DNA of 34,812 nucleotides, from positions 1-34,812 of the forward strand of contig JAHFDG010000042.1 in NCBI GenBank assembly GCA_023249105.1. Direction: 5' to 3'. Below, one piece after another: positions 24,508-30,708 of this stretch (its first letter is position 1; every line of letters starts with the position of its first letter). A program made the translations under genes and the position numbers. Source of the stretch: Candidatus Methanoperedens sp. (GTDB taxonomy: Archaea; Halobacteriota; Methanosarcinia; Methanosarcinales; Methanoperedenaceae). The notes below the pieces were generated by a model that saw nothing but the letters and a program-made list of their open reading frames with translations, was not told the DNA's origin and did no database searches.

Positions 24508-24738
24508 ATGTCAAGAATAAAAATGGAAAAAGAAAAAGTTTCTGAGGAGCTTAAGGATGAGGTGCTCAAGCAATCGGGAGAAGAACATATAAGAAGAGGA
24601 CAGTATGACGCTCTTACGGAATTTTCAAAGTTTTGGGTGAACTTTGATGAACAATTATATCCTCTGCTCGAAGAGCATCGAACTCAAGTAGAAGAAGCTA
24701 TCAGGAGTTGGATAAAGCTTCAGATAGAAAAAAGATGA
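24508..24738 (+). CDS. Small hypothetical acidic/basic helical protein (76 aa)
   Basis: I start at the ATG at 24508 because GGAGG lies seven bases before it; an ATG at 24493 includes that site and would add five residues. The 76-residue product is almost entirely charged helix (KMEKEKVSEELKDEVLKQ, then FDEQLYPLLEEHRTQVEEAI). It has no motif or membrane segment. It is divergent from the Cdc48N-HEAT operon across a 195-bp gap and might be regulated with it. Real gene likely; function unknown. Confidence 0.65.
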   Translation: MSRIKMEKEKVSEELKDEVLKQSGEEHIRRGQYDALTEFSKFWVNFDEQLYPLLEEHRTQVEEAIRSWIKLQIEKR

Positions 24739-24779
24739 GGCGAGATCATGCACTCTTGTATCTTTTCTCTTGTTAAGTC

Positions 24780-24935
24780 ATGGTGAGTAAAACCTATGAT
24801 ATTACTATGGCTACAGAAAATGGTTGGAATTGGCATAACTTGATAGATACTCGTTTAGACCTTAAATTTGCAATTAGAGTAACTGCAAAAAATGCATCTC
24901 CTAAAATGAGGATTGAACTGCATATATTTTTTTAG
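24780..24935 (+). CDS. Doubtful small ORF (51 aa)
   Basis: An ATG at 24780 opens a 51-residue frame (MVSKTYDITMATENGW start, LHIFF end). There is no ribosome binding site and no recognisable motif. It follows the 76-residue gene and could be coupled to it or be chance. Confidence 0.2.
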   Translation: MVSKTYDITMATENGWNWHNLIDTRLDLKFAIRVTAKNASPKMRIELHIFF

Positions 24936-25105
24936 AATAAGCTTTTACCAGCACTCAATGTTTTCCAATATCCTCATTCCACACCTGAGGATGTTTCCGT
25001 ATAAACCCGCTCATCAATCACTTGCACTCATCAATATCCAAATCGACCACAAGAACCCCATACGATTCCTTAAATACCTCTGGCTAACCATTGGTAAATA
25101 CTAAA
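24936..25105 (-). pseudogene. Possible gene remnant with two in-frame stops
   Basis: Read on the minus strand, one frame gives EVFKESYGVLVVDLDIDECK, a TGA, then LMSGFIRKHPQVWNEDIGKH, a TGA, then VLVKAYSKKIYAVQSSF. The composition and hydrophobic pattern look like coding sequence broken by two TGA codons. I cannot name the family. An alternative is that this is non-coding DNA that happens to read well. Confidence 0.3.
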
Positions 25106-25110
25106 AAAAG

Positions 25111-25150
25111 AATGCGGGCAGCGATATTGTTTTATCAGCGCCCGTTTTAT
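25111..25150 (-). terminator. Terminator of the TRAM / CxxC small-gene pair
   Basis: CGGGC and GCCCG with an inner GAT/ATC pair form an imperfect stem. On the minus strand it is followed by a run of seven T (complement of the A-run at 25105-25111), just after the CxxC zinc-ribbon gene. This is a good candidate transcription terminator for that pair. Confidence 0.5.
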
Positions 25151-25155
25151 ATTAT

Positions 25156-25356
25156 TTAAAATCTCTTTGGTCTATGATTCTGGTAACATTCCCTGCAGTA
25201 CACCGGTCTGTCGCCTGATGGCTTAAAGGGTACTTCAGTTTCCTGTTTGCAGTCCGCGCAAGTTGCTTTGAACATCTCTCTTGGACCCATGTGCATATCT
25301 CTTGGACCTGTTGGTCTGAAACCGCCGCCGCGGTTATCTTTTCTTTCAAAACCCAT
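25156..25356 (-). CDS. CxxC-x17-CxxC zinc-ribbon protein
   Basis: The 66-residue protein has a basic, Gly/Arg-rich N-terminus (FERKDNRGGGFRPTGPRD) followed by C33-x2-C36, exactly 17 residues, then C54-x2-C57 (VYCRECYQNH). This is the signature of the CxxC-x17-CxxC zinc-ribbon family, common in archaea and candidate-phylum bacteria. It probably binds zinc and nucleic acid; the RGG-like tail suggests RNA. It lies 23 nt after the TRAM gene with GGAGAGAT as ribosome binding site, so the two are likely one operon and may both act in RNA metabolism. Confidence 0.85.
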   Translation of the reverse strand: MGFERKDNRGGGFRPTGPRDMHMGPREMFKATCADCKQETEVPFKPSGDRPVYCRECYQNHRPKRF

Positions 25357-25379
25357 GTATATCTCTCCGTTTATTTCTT

Positions 25380-25592
25380 CTAATTCTTTTCAGCAAGCGC
25401 TGCAATTGCAAATTTTCGCATTACCCGCTCGATCTTTATCGTTACATTGTCTCCGACTTTTGTGCCTGGCACAAAAATCACTAAACCCTGTATATGTGCT
25501 ATTCCATCTCCTTCTCTGGCAATGCCATCAATTGTGACATCGTGGACACCGCCTTCTGAAACTGGAGAATTTCTATCTTGTTCTGTAAACAT
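25380..25592 (-). CDS. TRAM domain protein (RNA chaperone-like)
   Basis: The 70 residues are a single TRAM domain: VHDVTIDGIAREGDGIAHI, then GLVIFVPGTKVGDNVTIKI and a final VMRKFAIAALAE. This small OB-fold binds RNA; stand-alone TRAM proteins of methanogenic archaea act like cold-shock RNA chaperones. The start has GAGGT about eight bases upstream and an AT-rich TATA-like stretch (TTGATTAAATAA) shortly before. It heads a two-gene unit with the zinc-ribbon gene. Confidence 0.92.
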   Translation of the reverse strand: MFTEQDRNSPVSEGGVHDVTIDGIAREGDGIAHIQGLVIFVPGTKVGDNVTIKIERVMRKFAIAALAEKN

Positions 25593-25790
25593 CTTTTACC
25601 TCTATTTATTTAATCAATATATCTAAAAAAGCAAACACAGAAGGGATATTCCCTGATTCTATTACTTACCTGATAGCTAACTGACAGAATACTAATGCAA
25701 TCTGTTCGTATATATACTTTCTGTAGGGGTTGCCGATGTAGTACCGACCGCCGTTTTGAAAACCGAAGGGCGAGCTTCAATTTTTATCAT

Positions 25791-26315
25791 TTATGTCCCT
25801 TCACAGCAAGGTTCACTTTTTCTTGAAATAAATAGTTTTGAAGCAGCAGTGAGCCCAACTTTAATAATCATGTCCGCTGAGATCACTTCAAATACCTGTC
25901 CTTTCACTTCAACAGTTCTACACTCGTGAGGACCGCAAACATCACAGCAAGGGCTGTGCCCGACCTCTCCCCCAATCCAATCTTCTAATAACCGGTTATT
26001 AATCCAGATTCGATTTGACTGTAAAGGATCTTTTTTGAACTCTGAAACAGGAAGTTCTTCCTTTTCTAACACGATTTCAATTCCTAATGGGGCGAGTGAT
26101 TGCCTGAGGGTGGAAATTGCCTCGTCAAGTTCTTTCTCAGTTAATCCACATCTTGGACATGTTTCTCCCTCAAATATCAATCGTTGCCATTTAATTTTCA
26201 GGATCTTCTTGTTGGTGCTTGCGTCTTGTCCAAAAGTGCTACATCCACAGCCTTTTTGCCTTTGTGTTTTTTCCTTGTTCATTTTATTGTCTTCTTTCGG
26301 GCTTTCTGAAATCAT
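25791..26315 (-). CDS. DUF2703 family protein
   Basis: The 174-residue protein matches DUF2703: KIKWQRLIFEGETCPRCGLTE at about residues 39-59, a mid-section with NRIWINNRLLEDWIG, and a Cys cluster SPCCDVCGPHECRTVEV. It opens with a Cys-rich CGCSTFG and ends EPCCEGT. The many cysteines suggest metal binding or redox/metalloid chemistry, and the fold is probably thioredoxin-like, but no function is established. A GGGGGAT ribosome binding site precedes the ATG. Confidence 0.8.
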   Translation of the reverse strand: MISESPKEDNKMNKEKTQRQKGCGCSTFGQDASTNKKILKIKWQRLIFEGETCPRCGLTEKELDEAISTLRQSLAPLGIEIVLEKEELPVSEFKKDPLQSNRIWINNRLLEDWIGGEVGHSPCCDVCGPHECRTVEVKGQVFEVISADMIIKVGLTAASKLFISRKSEPCCEGT

Positions 26316-26501
26316 TTATATCCCCCAACATAGGCACTAAGTACAAGTAATAGTTTTCAGATAATAAAATTCTTTTGATAAATCACTCAAGATATTCCAA
26401 CGGATGCATGAGAAACGCCTATTATCTTAAGTCACTTATACCCCGTACTTAAAAAAATACACTAGCATGTTAGCGTTTTTGGCCTATAAAGCGTTTTATT
26501 C

Positions 26502-26723
26502 CTAAAAAAAAGCAAGTTTCATCATCATTTTCCCATCAATATACCTTACGGAATATTTTGGGGCCCGGGTCGGGAGTGAAAAATTCTGTTGAAAGCCTGC
26601 GCACTTTATAAAATTTCCTGTTCTTATTTCTGACCAGTTGGTTTGCCGTTGATGATATTCAAAAGAATCATCTTTTACCGATTGTTTTAATTCTTCTTCC
26701 AGTGCGCATTTCACAGTGAACAT
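26502..26723 (-). CDS. Small hypothetical protein (73 aa)
   Basis: The frame gives 73 residues opening with MFTVKCALEEELKQSVKDD and later YSVRYIDGKMMMKL. There is no clear motif or membrane segment and only a weak ribosome binding site. It stands alone between the DUF2703 gene and the structured RNA and could be a real small gene or a fragment. Confidence 0.35.
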   Translation of the reverse strand: MFTVKCALEEELKQSVKDDSFEYHQRQTNWSEIRTGNFIKCAGFQQNFSLPTRAPKYSVRYIDGKMMMKLAFF

Positions 26724-26845
26724 ACCTATTTCATATTAATATCAACAAGATACTTAAGATTTTGTATCTTTTTGGATAAAAAAAAGGTCTGCACTTTCAC
26801 CACCACTTACCTCAAGCATATAAGCCATGGTTTAATTAATAAGAA

Positions 26846-26956
26846 TTAGAGCGCGTGCGTCTGCCCGGAGGATAATCAGTGCGGCCTTCTCAGAGCCGCA
26901 TAAAGACTATCGGGCAGACGCCAAGGGAACGCACTACCGTCCCCGCCGTGCTCTAA
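26846..26956 (+). ncRNA. Candidate structured RNA, about 111 nt, unknown class
   Basis: A closing stem pairs TTAGAGCGC (26846-26854) with GTGCTCTAA (26948-26956), 9 bp with one G-U. Inside, GCGTCTGCCCG (26857-26867) pairs perfectly with CGGGCAGACGC (26911-26921), 11 bp, and carries an apical hairpin TGCGGC/GCCGCA (26880-26885, 26895-26900). A further hairpin, GGGAACG with CGTCCCC (26925-26944), has one mismatch. Together they form a three-way junction. A TATA-like CATATAAG near 26817-26824 lies about 25 bases upstream. It contains GGAGGATAATCAG, identical to the ribosome-binding region of the next gene, followed by GTG and 25 codons. It resembles no RNA class I know. Confidence 0.6.
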
Positions 26957-27051
26957 AAATACCATAGGTTTGCATCTGTATAAACCTTTGGTTTGACTGA
27001 TCAAAACACAAAAATCGCACACTACTGCGACAATAATGGAGGATAATCAGC

Positions 27052-27294
27052 ATGGAACAAGAAGTTGAAAGAAAAGTTGTCTGTGTAACAACGGACGACC
27101 ATAAATATATAGAAGAACTCTATAGAAAAATTACTAAGGAATACAAAGCGCAGGCTGCATTAGCCGGGATAAAGCCAACAATTGGGAAAAAAGGGAAAGG
27201 ACCCAAGGTCAGGCATGTCGTAAGTTTTCTGCGCGAACACGCAGTCTACGGAGATAGAGAAATACAGAAATTTGCAGCCAGATTTGTTAAATAA
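27052..27294 (+). CDS. Hypothetical protein (80 aa), first gene of the SWIM operon
   Basis: The 80-residue product has an acidic start (MEQEVERKVVCVTTDD), a helix (YIEELYRKITKEYKAQA) and a basic turn (TIGKKGKGPKVRHVV), and no family I recognise. The ribosome binding site GGAGG at 27038-27042 is part of a 13-nt segment also found in the RNA upstream. The gene is followed after 14 nt by a 53-residue ORF and then the SWIM protein, so it heads a three-gene operon. A TCGCA/TGCGA mini-hairpin at 27015-27030 lies in its leader. Confidence 0.7.
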   Translation: MEQEVERKVVCVTTDDHKYIEELYRKITKEYKAQAALAGIKPTIGKKGKGPKVRHVVSFLREHAVYGDREIQKFAARFVK

Positions 27295-27308
27295 AAGAGG
27301 AGATGGAC

Positions 27309-27470
27309 ATGCAAAATTTTTCTCAAGAATTGTGCTTGCTTAATGAGTTCTATAACAGGCACAAATCACTCATCGATGCTCTGGCGAAAGATGACGAAAT
27401 GTTCAGAGCGGTAAAAGAAATAGCTGAAACAAAAGATCATGTTGGCTCTTTCGGCATAGAAATGGAGTGA
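27309..27470 (+). CDS. Small hypothetical protein (53 aa) in the SWIM operon
   Basis: An ATG at 27309 follows a strong GAGGAGAT ribosome binding site and gives 53 residues, helical and acidic (LCLLNEFYNRHKSLIDALAK, then MFRAVKEIAETKDH). The stop is four bases before the start of the SWIM gene, so the three genes are tightly packed and probably co-translated. No family is recognised. Good spacing and a strong ribosome binding site argue that it is real. Confidence 0.65.
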   Translation: MQNFSQELCLLNEFYNRHKSLIDALAKDDEMFRAVKEIAETKDHVGSFGIEME

Positions 27471-27474
27471 GAGC

Positions 27475-28650
27475 ATGGCATTGAAAGAACACGTCTTACA
27501 TTATCCTGCACCCTTGCCGATGCCTCTCTCCTGGGTTAACTCGGAACCAATGATGCAGGAGAACGAAAAGCTAGCGGATAAGATGAAATGTGAGATTTAT
27601 CGCACGAAAGAGTTCTCCAATATAGATATCAATGAATATTTTTTGGTTCATGATATAGACACCTATCACATTTTATTTAACCGCGATATAGGTTCCTGCA
27701 GTTGCAAAGGTTTCACCTATAATACCGGCGCAGCAGCTTTGCCTTGCGAGCATCTGATGAAAGTCAGGTCAGTTGAAGCGAGTGGTACAGATATCGATAA
27801 ACTACCAGCGAGCTTATTTGATATGATTAAAGCACTCCAATGCAGGACATACGTCTGCAAGGATTGTGGAGAGCAAACAAATAAGCAGCAGGCTGAGAAG
27901 AGTTTCAATGATTTGGGATATATCACGTGTTCTGACTGCTATAACAAATCAAAAGTGGGTCAGTCAGGCGCAAGAAAGCCTTCTGAAAAAAAGTCAAAAC
28001 ATGAGGAAAAAAAATTACCTGCAAAAAAGGAACCACCAAAGACATCAGGTAAGAAACATTCAGATGCTGAGATTGATGCTCAGATTGAGGAGGCGAAGGC
28101 AGAGAGGTTTTTGCAGCAGCGAGGATCACATTATAAGGTGCAGGGCAAGGAACGACCAAATTCGCACATGATCCAGAAGATTGCGAACAAGCATAGTATC
28201 AGTGTCGAGCTTATAGAAGCAAATCAGACAGATGATTACGCACATGTTGTGGTACGCGGGCATCTGAGCGGGCAATATGTTGATGCTGTGGTGCACCACG
28301 ATTTCGAGACAGAATATCAGCTGAAAGTCATTGAGATTGTGTCCAGGAATCCTGAGATTTTGGACCATTGGGAAGGGACAGAGCCAGTAATCAAGCAGGG
28401 AGCGAAGATAAAGGTAAATGAGAATGGGAGAGACGTTGTTAAGGATGCAAAGTATTTCATCGTCCATGCTCTTTTGTCATTCAAGAAGTTCGCTCTCCGA
28501 GATGGGAGGACAAAAGCTGCAGCCATTGCCGAGTCAATGCTTCTAAATCAGGATTTCAGGGACCCGGAGGAAAAAGATAGCGAGGAAGCGGAAGCCATGT
28601 TTGTCCAGGAGAGTATCGATAACAGGAAGGCGATCAAAGCCACCGCATGA
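27475..28650 (+). CDS. SWIM zinc-finger protein with unknown C-terminal domain
   Basis: Of 391 residues, 50-97 form a SWIM domain, with zinc ligands C75, C77, C91 and H93 (CSCKGF...LPCEHLMKV), a motif that binds DNA or proteins. A second zinc ribbon follows (C128, C131, C152, C155). A Lys-rich linker (160-200) leads to a ~150-residue domain beginning RPNSHMIQKIANKHSISVEL and ending KFALRDGRTKAAAIAESML. That ending recalls the helix of phage and plasmid ssDNA-annealing or repair proteins, but I cannot assign it. It is the last gene of the three-gene operon. A role in DNA metabolism of a mobile element is plausible. Confidence 0.8.
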   Translation: MALKEHVLHYPAPLPMPLSWVNSEPMMQENEKLADKMKCEIYRTKEFSNIDINEYFLVHDIDTYHILFNRDIGSCSCKGFTYNTGAAALPCEHLMKVRSVEASGTDIDKLPASLFDMIKALQCRTYVCKDCGEQTNKQQAEKSFNDLGYITCSDCYNKSKVGQSGARKPSEKKSKHEEKKLPAKKEPPKTSGKKHSDAEIDAQIEEAKAERFLQQRGSHYKVQGKERPNSHMIQKIANKHSISVELIEANQTDDYAHVVVRGHLSGQYVDAVVHHDFETEYQLKVIEIVSRNPEILDHWEGTEPVIKQGAKIKVNENGRDVVKDAKYFIVHALLSFKKFALRDGRTKAAAIAESMLLNQDFRDPEEKDSEEAEAMFVQESIDNRKAIKATA

Positions 28651-28663
28651 ACGTCAGTTCATG
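28646..28663 (+). terminator. Hairpin at the end of the SWIM operon
   Basis: CATGAAC, a 4-nt loop and GTTCATG form a perfect 7-bp stem overlapping the SWIM gene stop codon, followed by GGGTTTGTTTG and, further on, TTTTTT. It is a likely transcription end for the three-gene operon. Confidence 0.55.
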
Positions 28664-28694
28664 TGGGTTTGTTTGTAAGTCCTTTTTTAGTTAG

Positions 28695-28743
28695 AGTTGA
28701 ATTCAATCAATGCTGCCGCAATGCATATTTTGCAAATGGAATC
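28695..28743. repeat. 49-bp direct repeat, left copy
   Basis: This 49-bp sequence begins AGTTGAATTCAATCAATGC and ends TTTGCAAATGGAATC. It matches 29366-29414 at 47 of 49 positions in the same orientation. The two copies flank the PNPOx-like gene. The inner GCAATGCATATTTTGC has palindromic character. Confidence 0.75.
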
Positions 28744-28808
28744 ATAGTAACCTCCCCTGAGTCATTTTCTTAGCCCGTTGCTGAAATAGATATGCTGAAT
28801 TCCTCGAT

Positions 28809-29225
28809 TTATGCTATCCTCTTTTTACCTTCTGCTGGCTTGAGATGATATACTTCTTCTACGCTTACAAGTAGTGCTGCTTTTGGTTTTATCTTCCCAC
28901 CATACCTCTTGTTGATGCGTTCTTTGACATCCTCGAAGTACTTTCCCGTATTCATTATCTCTCCGCTTCCTTTAATCAAGTAGCCATTTGGATATACTGC
29001 ATTTCCAATGGCTACACGGGACCCATTCTTGATATTTGATGCAGTTTTTGACATGAAAGAGATACCGATCAGGAGTTTATCGTTATCTACAGGCTTAACA
29101 AAACAAGCCGGTGCAAGATGAGGCGCACCATCTTCAGTCACAGTGGATACCCAAGTCAGAACTTTTTGTTTATCGCAGTCAGGATTATCAAACATTTTTA
29201 TAACTTCATCAGGCATTGCTACCAT
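28809..29225 (-). CDS. Pyridoxamine 5'-phosphate oxidase-like FMN-binding protein
   Basis: The 138-residue protein has the split-barrel FMN-binding pattern: an opening helix, VLTWVSTVTEDGAPHLAPACF, then LLIGISFMSKTASNIKNGSRVAIG and YLIKGSGEIMNTGKYFEDV. Members bind FMN or F420 and reduce varied substrates or sense flavins; the exact substrate cannot be read from the sequence. GAGGT lies six bases before the ATG. The gene stands alone, between two 49-bp direct repeats, which suggests it may have moved as a unit. Confidence 0.88.
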   Translation of the reverse strand: MVAMPDEVIKMFDNPDCDKQKVLTWVSTVTEDGAPHLAPACFVKPVDNDKLLIGISFMSKTASNIKNGSRVAIGNAVYPNGYLIKGSGEIMNTGKYFEDVKERINKRYGGKIKPKAALLVSVEEVYHLKPAEGKKRIA

Positions 29226-29302
29226 AATTATACCTCATACTATCATCTTTTATCATGATATAAAAGAGTTGTTCTAAACGTAATTATTTACTTTTTTAAG
29301 AT

Positions 29303-29342
29303 GGCGCTGGGACAAGCCCAGACCCGAATAAACCTGCAGCGC
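29303..29342. repeat. GGCGCTGGGACAAGCCCAG element, copy A
   Basis: A short palindromic element: GCGCTG near the start pairs with CAGCGC at the end, and CTGGG pairs with CCCAG around ACAAG. Related copies occur at 29461-29520 and 30170-30209, all within 1 kb. It may encode a small RNA hairpin or be a mobile repeat. Confidence 0.5.
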
Positions 29343-29365
29343 AACGGAAACTATAATAGTATTAT

Positions 29366-29414
29366 AGTTGAATCCAATCAATGCTGGCGCAATGCATATT
29401 TTGCAAATGGAATC
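29366..29414. repeat. 49-bp direct repeat, right copy
   Basis: Second copy of the sequence at 28695-28743, 47 of 49 identical, same orientation, on the other side of the PNPOx-like gene. It is preceded by TATAGTTGAATCC, whose first nine bases equal the end of the MITE-like element at 15274. Confidence 0.75.
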
Positions 29415-29460
29415 GTGCAGTAACCCTCTTGCGTCAGCACTCTTTTATCGTTCATGGGAC

Positions 29461-29520
29461 GGCGCCGGGGTATCGCCCCCAGACGACTCTCTGATAAATG
29501 GCTGGGACAAGCCCAGCGTC
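29461..29520. repeat. GGGACAAGCCCAG element, copies D and C (tandem)
   Basis: GGCGCCGGGGTATCGCCCCC (29461-29480) is followed after CTGATAAATG by GGCTGGGACAAGCCCAGCG (29500-29518). Both are hairpins of the same type as the copy at 29303, here in tandem with an outer GACG/CGTC pairing possible (from 29458). Confidence 0.45.
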
Positions 29521-29647
29521 AGGAATTGATTCTCTTTGTAGGCCGTCCACCGCTGTAAAGATAGTGTACAATTGTCCAATAAATGTAACCACCGACCTGA
29601 TTTAAATAACGAAGGCTGGGGTGAATTGATTCAGGAGTTGATTGAGA

Positions 29648-29794
29648 ATGGCATTTGACATAATGGTAAAGTTTCAGAAAATAGTCGCGCTGTGTGAAAA
29701 ATACATGCACTGCGGATGCATAGATTGCCCGATGCGGAGAGAGGGCGAGAACTGGTGTCCAGTGAATACCGTTCTGCGTGAAACGGTTGTTTAA
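29648..29794 (+). CDS. Small Cys-rich protein (48 aa)
   Basis: The ATG at 29648 has AGGAG about 11 bases upstream. The 48-residue product carries five cysteines (C16, C22, C24, C27, C37) in EKYMHCGCIDCPMRREGENW, a compact metal-binding pattern. The next Cys-rich gene starts 16 bases later. The two probably form an operon of metal-binding peptides, possibly iron-sulfur or zinc. No family is recognised. Confidence 0.6.
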   Translation: MAFDIMVKFQKIVALCEKYMHCGCIDCPMRREGENWCPVNTVLRETVV

Positions 29795-29809
29795 GGCTGG
29801 GTGCGCGAC

Positions 29810-30061
29810 ATGGATTCCTATAGCCTTTTCCTTCTATGCGAAGACCTTCATCTGAAGTGGCTTTACTTCTGGTTCTTTTCAATCCCGGAGCGCTGCCAGA
29901 CCTGTCCATACTGCCAGCAGAATTGCATGCACCTGGAGACGGTTACATACCAGCTGACAGGCCTTACCAGCCATATCTGCGAGTTCGACATGGCGCGTGA
30001 GGACAGATACGAGAGTCCTTGCGTGGGATGCAGGGATAACTGTGCGACTTGTCCCATGTGA
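29810..30061 (+). CDS. Cys-rich protein (83 aa)
   Basis: I start at the ATG at 29810, with GGGTG just upstream; a GTG at 29801 is possible. The 83-residue product has ten cysteines, in two clusters: C29, C32, C35, C39 (RCQTCPYCQQNCMH) and C71, C74, C78, C81 (CVGCRDNCATCPM), plus C10 and C57. The spacing CxxCxxCxxxC resembles [4Fe-4S] or zinc sites but is not a standard ferredoxin. It follows the 48-residue Cys-rich gene. Function unknown; electron transfer or metal storage are guesses. Confidence 0.65.
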   Translation: MDSYSLFLLCEDLHLKWLYFWFFSIPERCQTCPYCQQNCMHLETVTYQLTGLTSHICEFDMAREDRYESPCVGCRDNCATCPM

Positions 30062-30169
30062 ATTCCTATGACGATTGGTTAGTCGTCAGCCACGGCTAAC
30101 CTTCCTCCTTTCTTTTTCTTATTCGTATTGAACCAGGCGCACACCCACCGCTGTTGGCGCGTGAGTGAC

Positions 30170-30209
30170 GGCGATGGGACAAGCCAGGAACAGAATAAAT
30201 GGCGTGCGC
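30170..30209. repeat. GGCGATGGGACAAGCC element, copy B
   Basis: Related to copies A and D/C: GGCGATGGGACAAGCCAGG is followed by AGAATAAATGGCGTGCGC, resembling AATAAACC...GCAGCGC in copy A. A further GGCGCC palindrome follows at about 30212. Confidence 0.4.
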
Positions 30210-30376
30210 ACGGCGCCAGGGGATTTCTTTTACACAGCCGCGCCCATCGCTGTCTGCTCCCGTTATTCTATTTCCCGCTCCTTTTCCCAATTTGCTTGAC
30301 CTATGCCCCAATCTTTTTCCCCTACGCTGATTTTCCTATTTTTACTCGCTTCTTTTTCTTATCGACCACGATTTAA

Positions 30377-30616
30377 GTTGACTATATCCCCCCTTCTGAA
30401 CAATATTTACACCCGACAAAATATACGTGCAGATTTTTTGAGCCCTTAAAGGCGATCTTAGAAAAAGAGTCCCGGCGGGAACTCGCCACATCCTTTAGCC
30501 CGGAACTCAAAGAAACCCCAGCCTTGGTGCCTAATGGCCCCTGTCATGATGTCAAGTGGAACCCCGGAAACGGCATCTATATAGAAGCAGGGGCAATATC
30601 ATCTTGTATCTTATAA
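30377..30616 (+). pseudogene. Open frame without a start codon, possible gene remnant
   Basis: After a TAA the frame stays open for 79 codons and reads FFEPLKAILEKESRRELATS near the middle and NPGNGIYIEAGAISSCIL at the end. There is no ATG, GTG or TTG near the front and no ribosome binding site. It lies in the 650-bp gap between the Cys-rich genes and the nuclease gene, after a pyrimidine-rich stretch (about 30250-30365). It could be the tail of a broken gene; the family is unknown. Confidence 0.25.
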
Positions 30617-30708
30617 ATATTACTAATTATAGTAAACTATTAGATTATTTACTATTTTTAGTAATAAAATTCAGAAGGCAGCATGTCACCTTAAAACATG
30701 CAGGTCAT

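Noticed and set aside
24913-25104. A 63-codon plus-strand frame
   Set aside because: There is no ribosome binding site and its composition is unlike a protein; the minus strand of the same stretch reads better as a decayed gene.
26846-26956. Reading the folded RNA only as a coding sequence for a 25-residue peptide from GTG
   Set aside because: The perfect 11-bp and 6-bp stems plus the closing stem are hard to explain by coding alone, and the peptide has no pattern; kept as an alternative, not as a feature.
29631-29909. A 92-codon minus-strand frame over the Cys-rich genes
   Set aside because: The plus strand has two genes with a consistent Cys pattern; the minus frame is low-complexity and lacks a start signal.
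30096-30376. Overlapping frames on both strands in the pyrimidine-rich tract
   Set aside because: They reflect skewed composition (Gly/Arg on one strand, Pro/Phe/Leu on the other) and contain a repeat element; no start signals.
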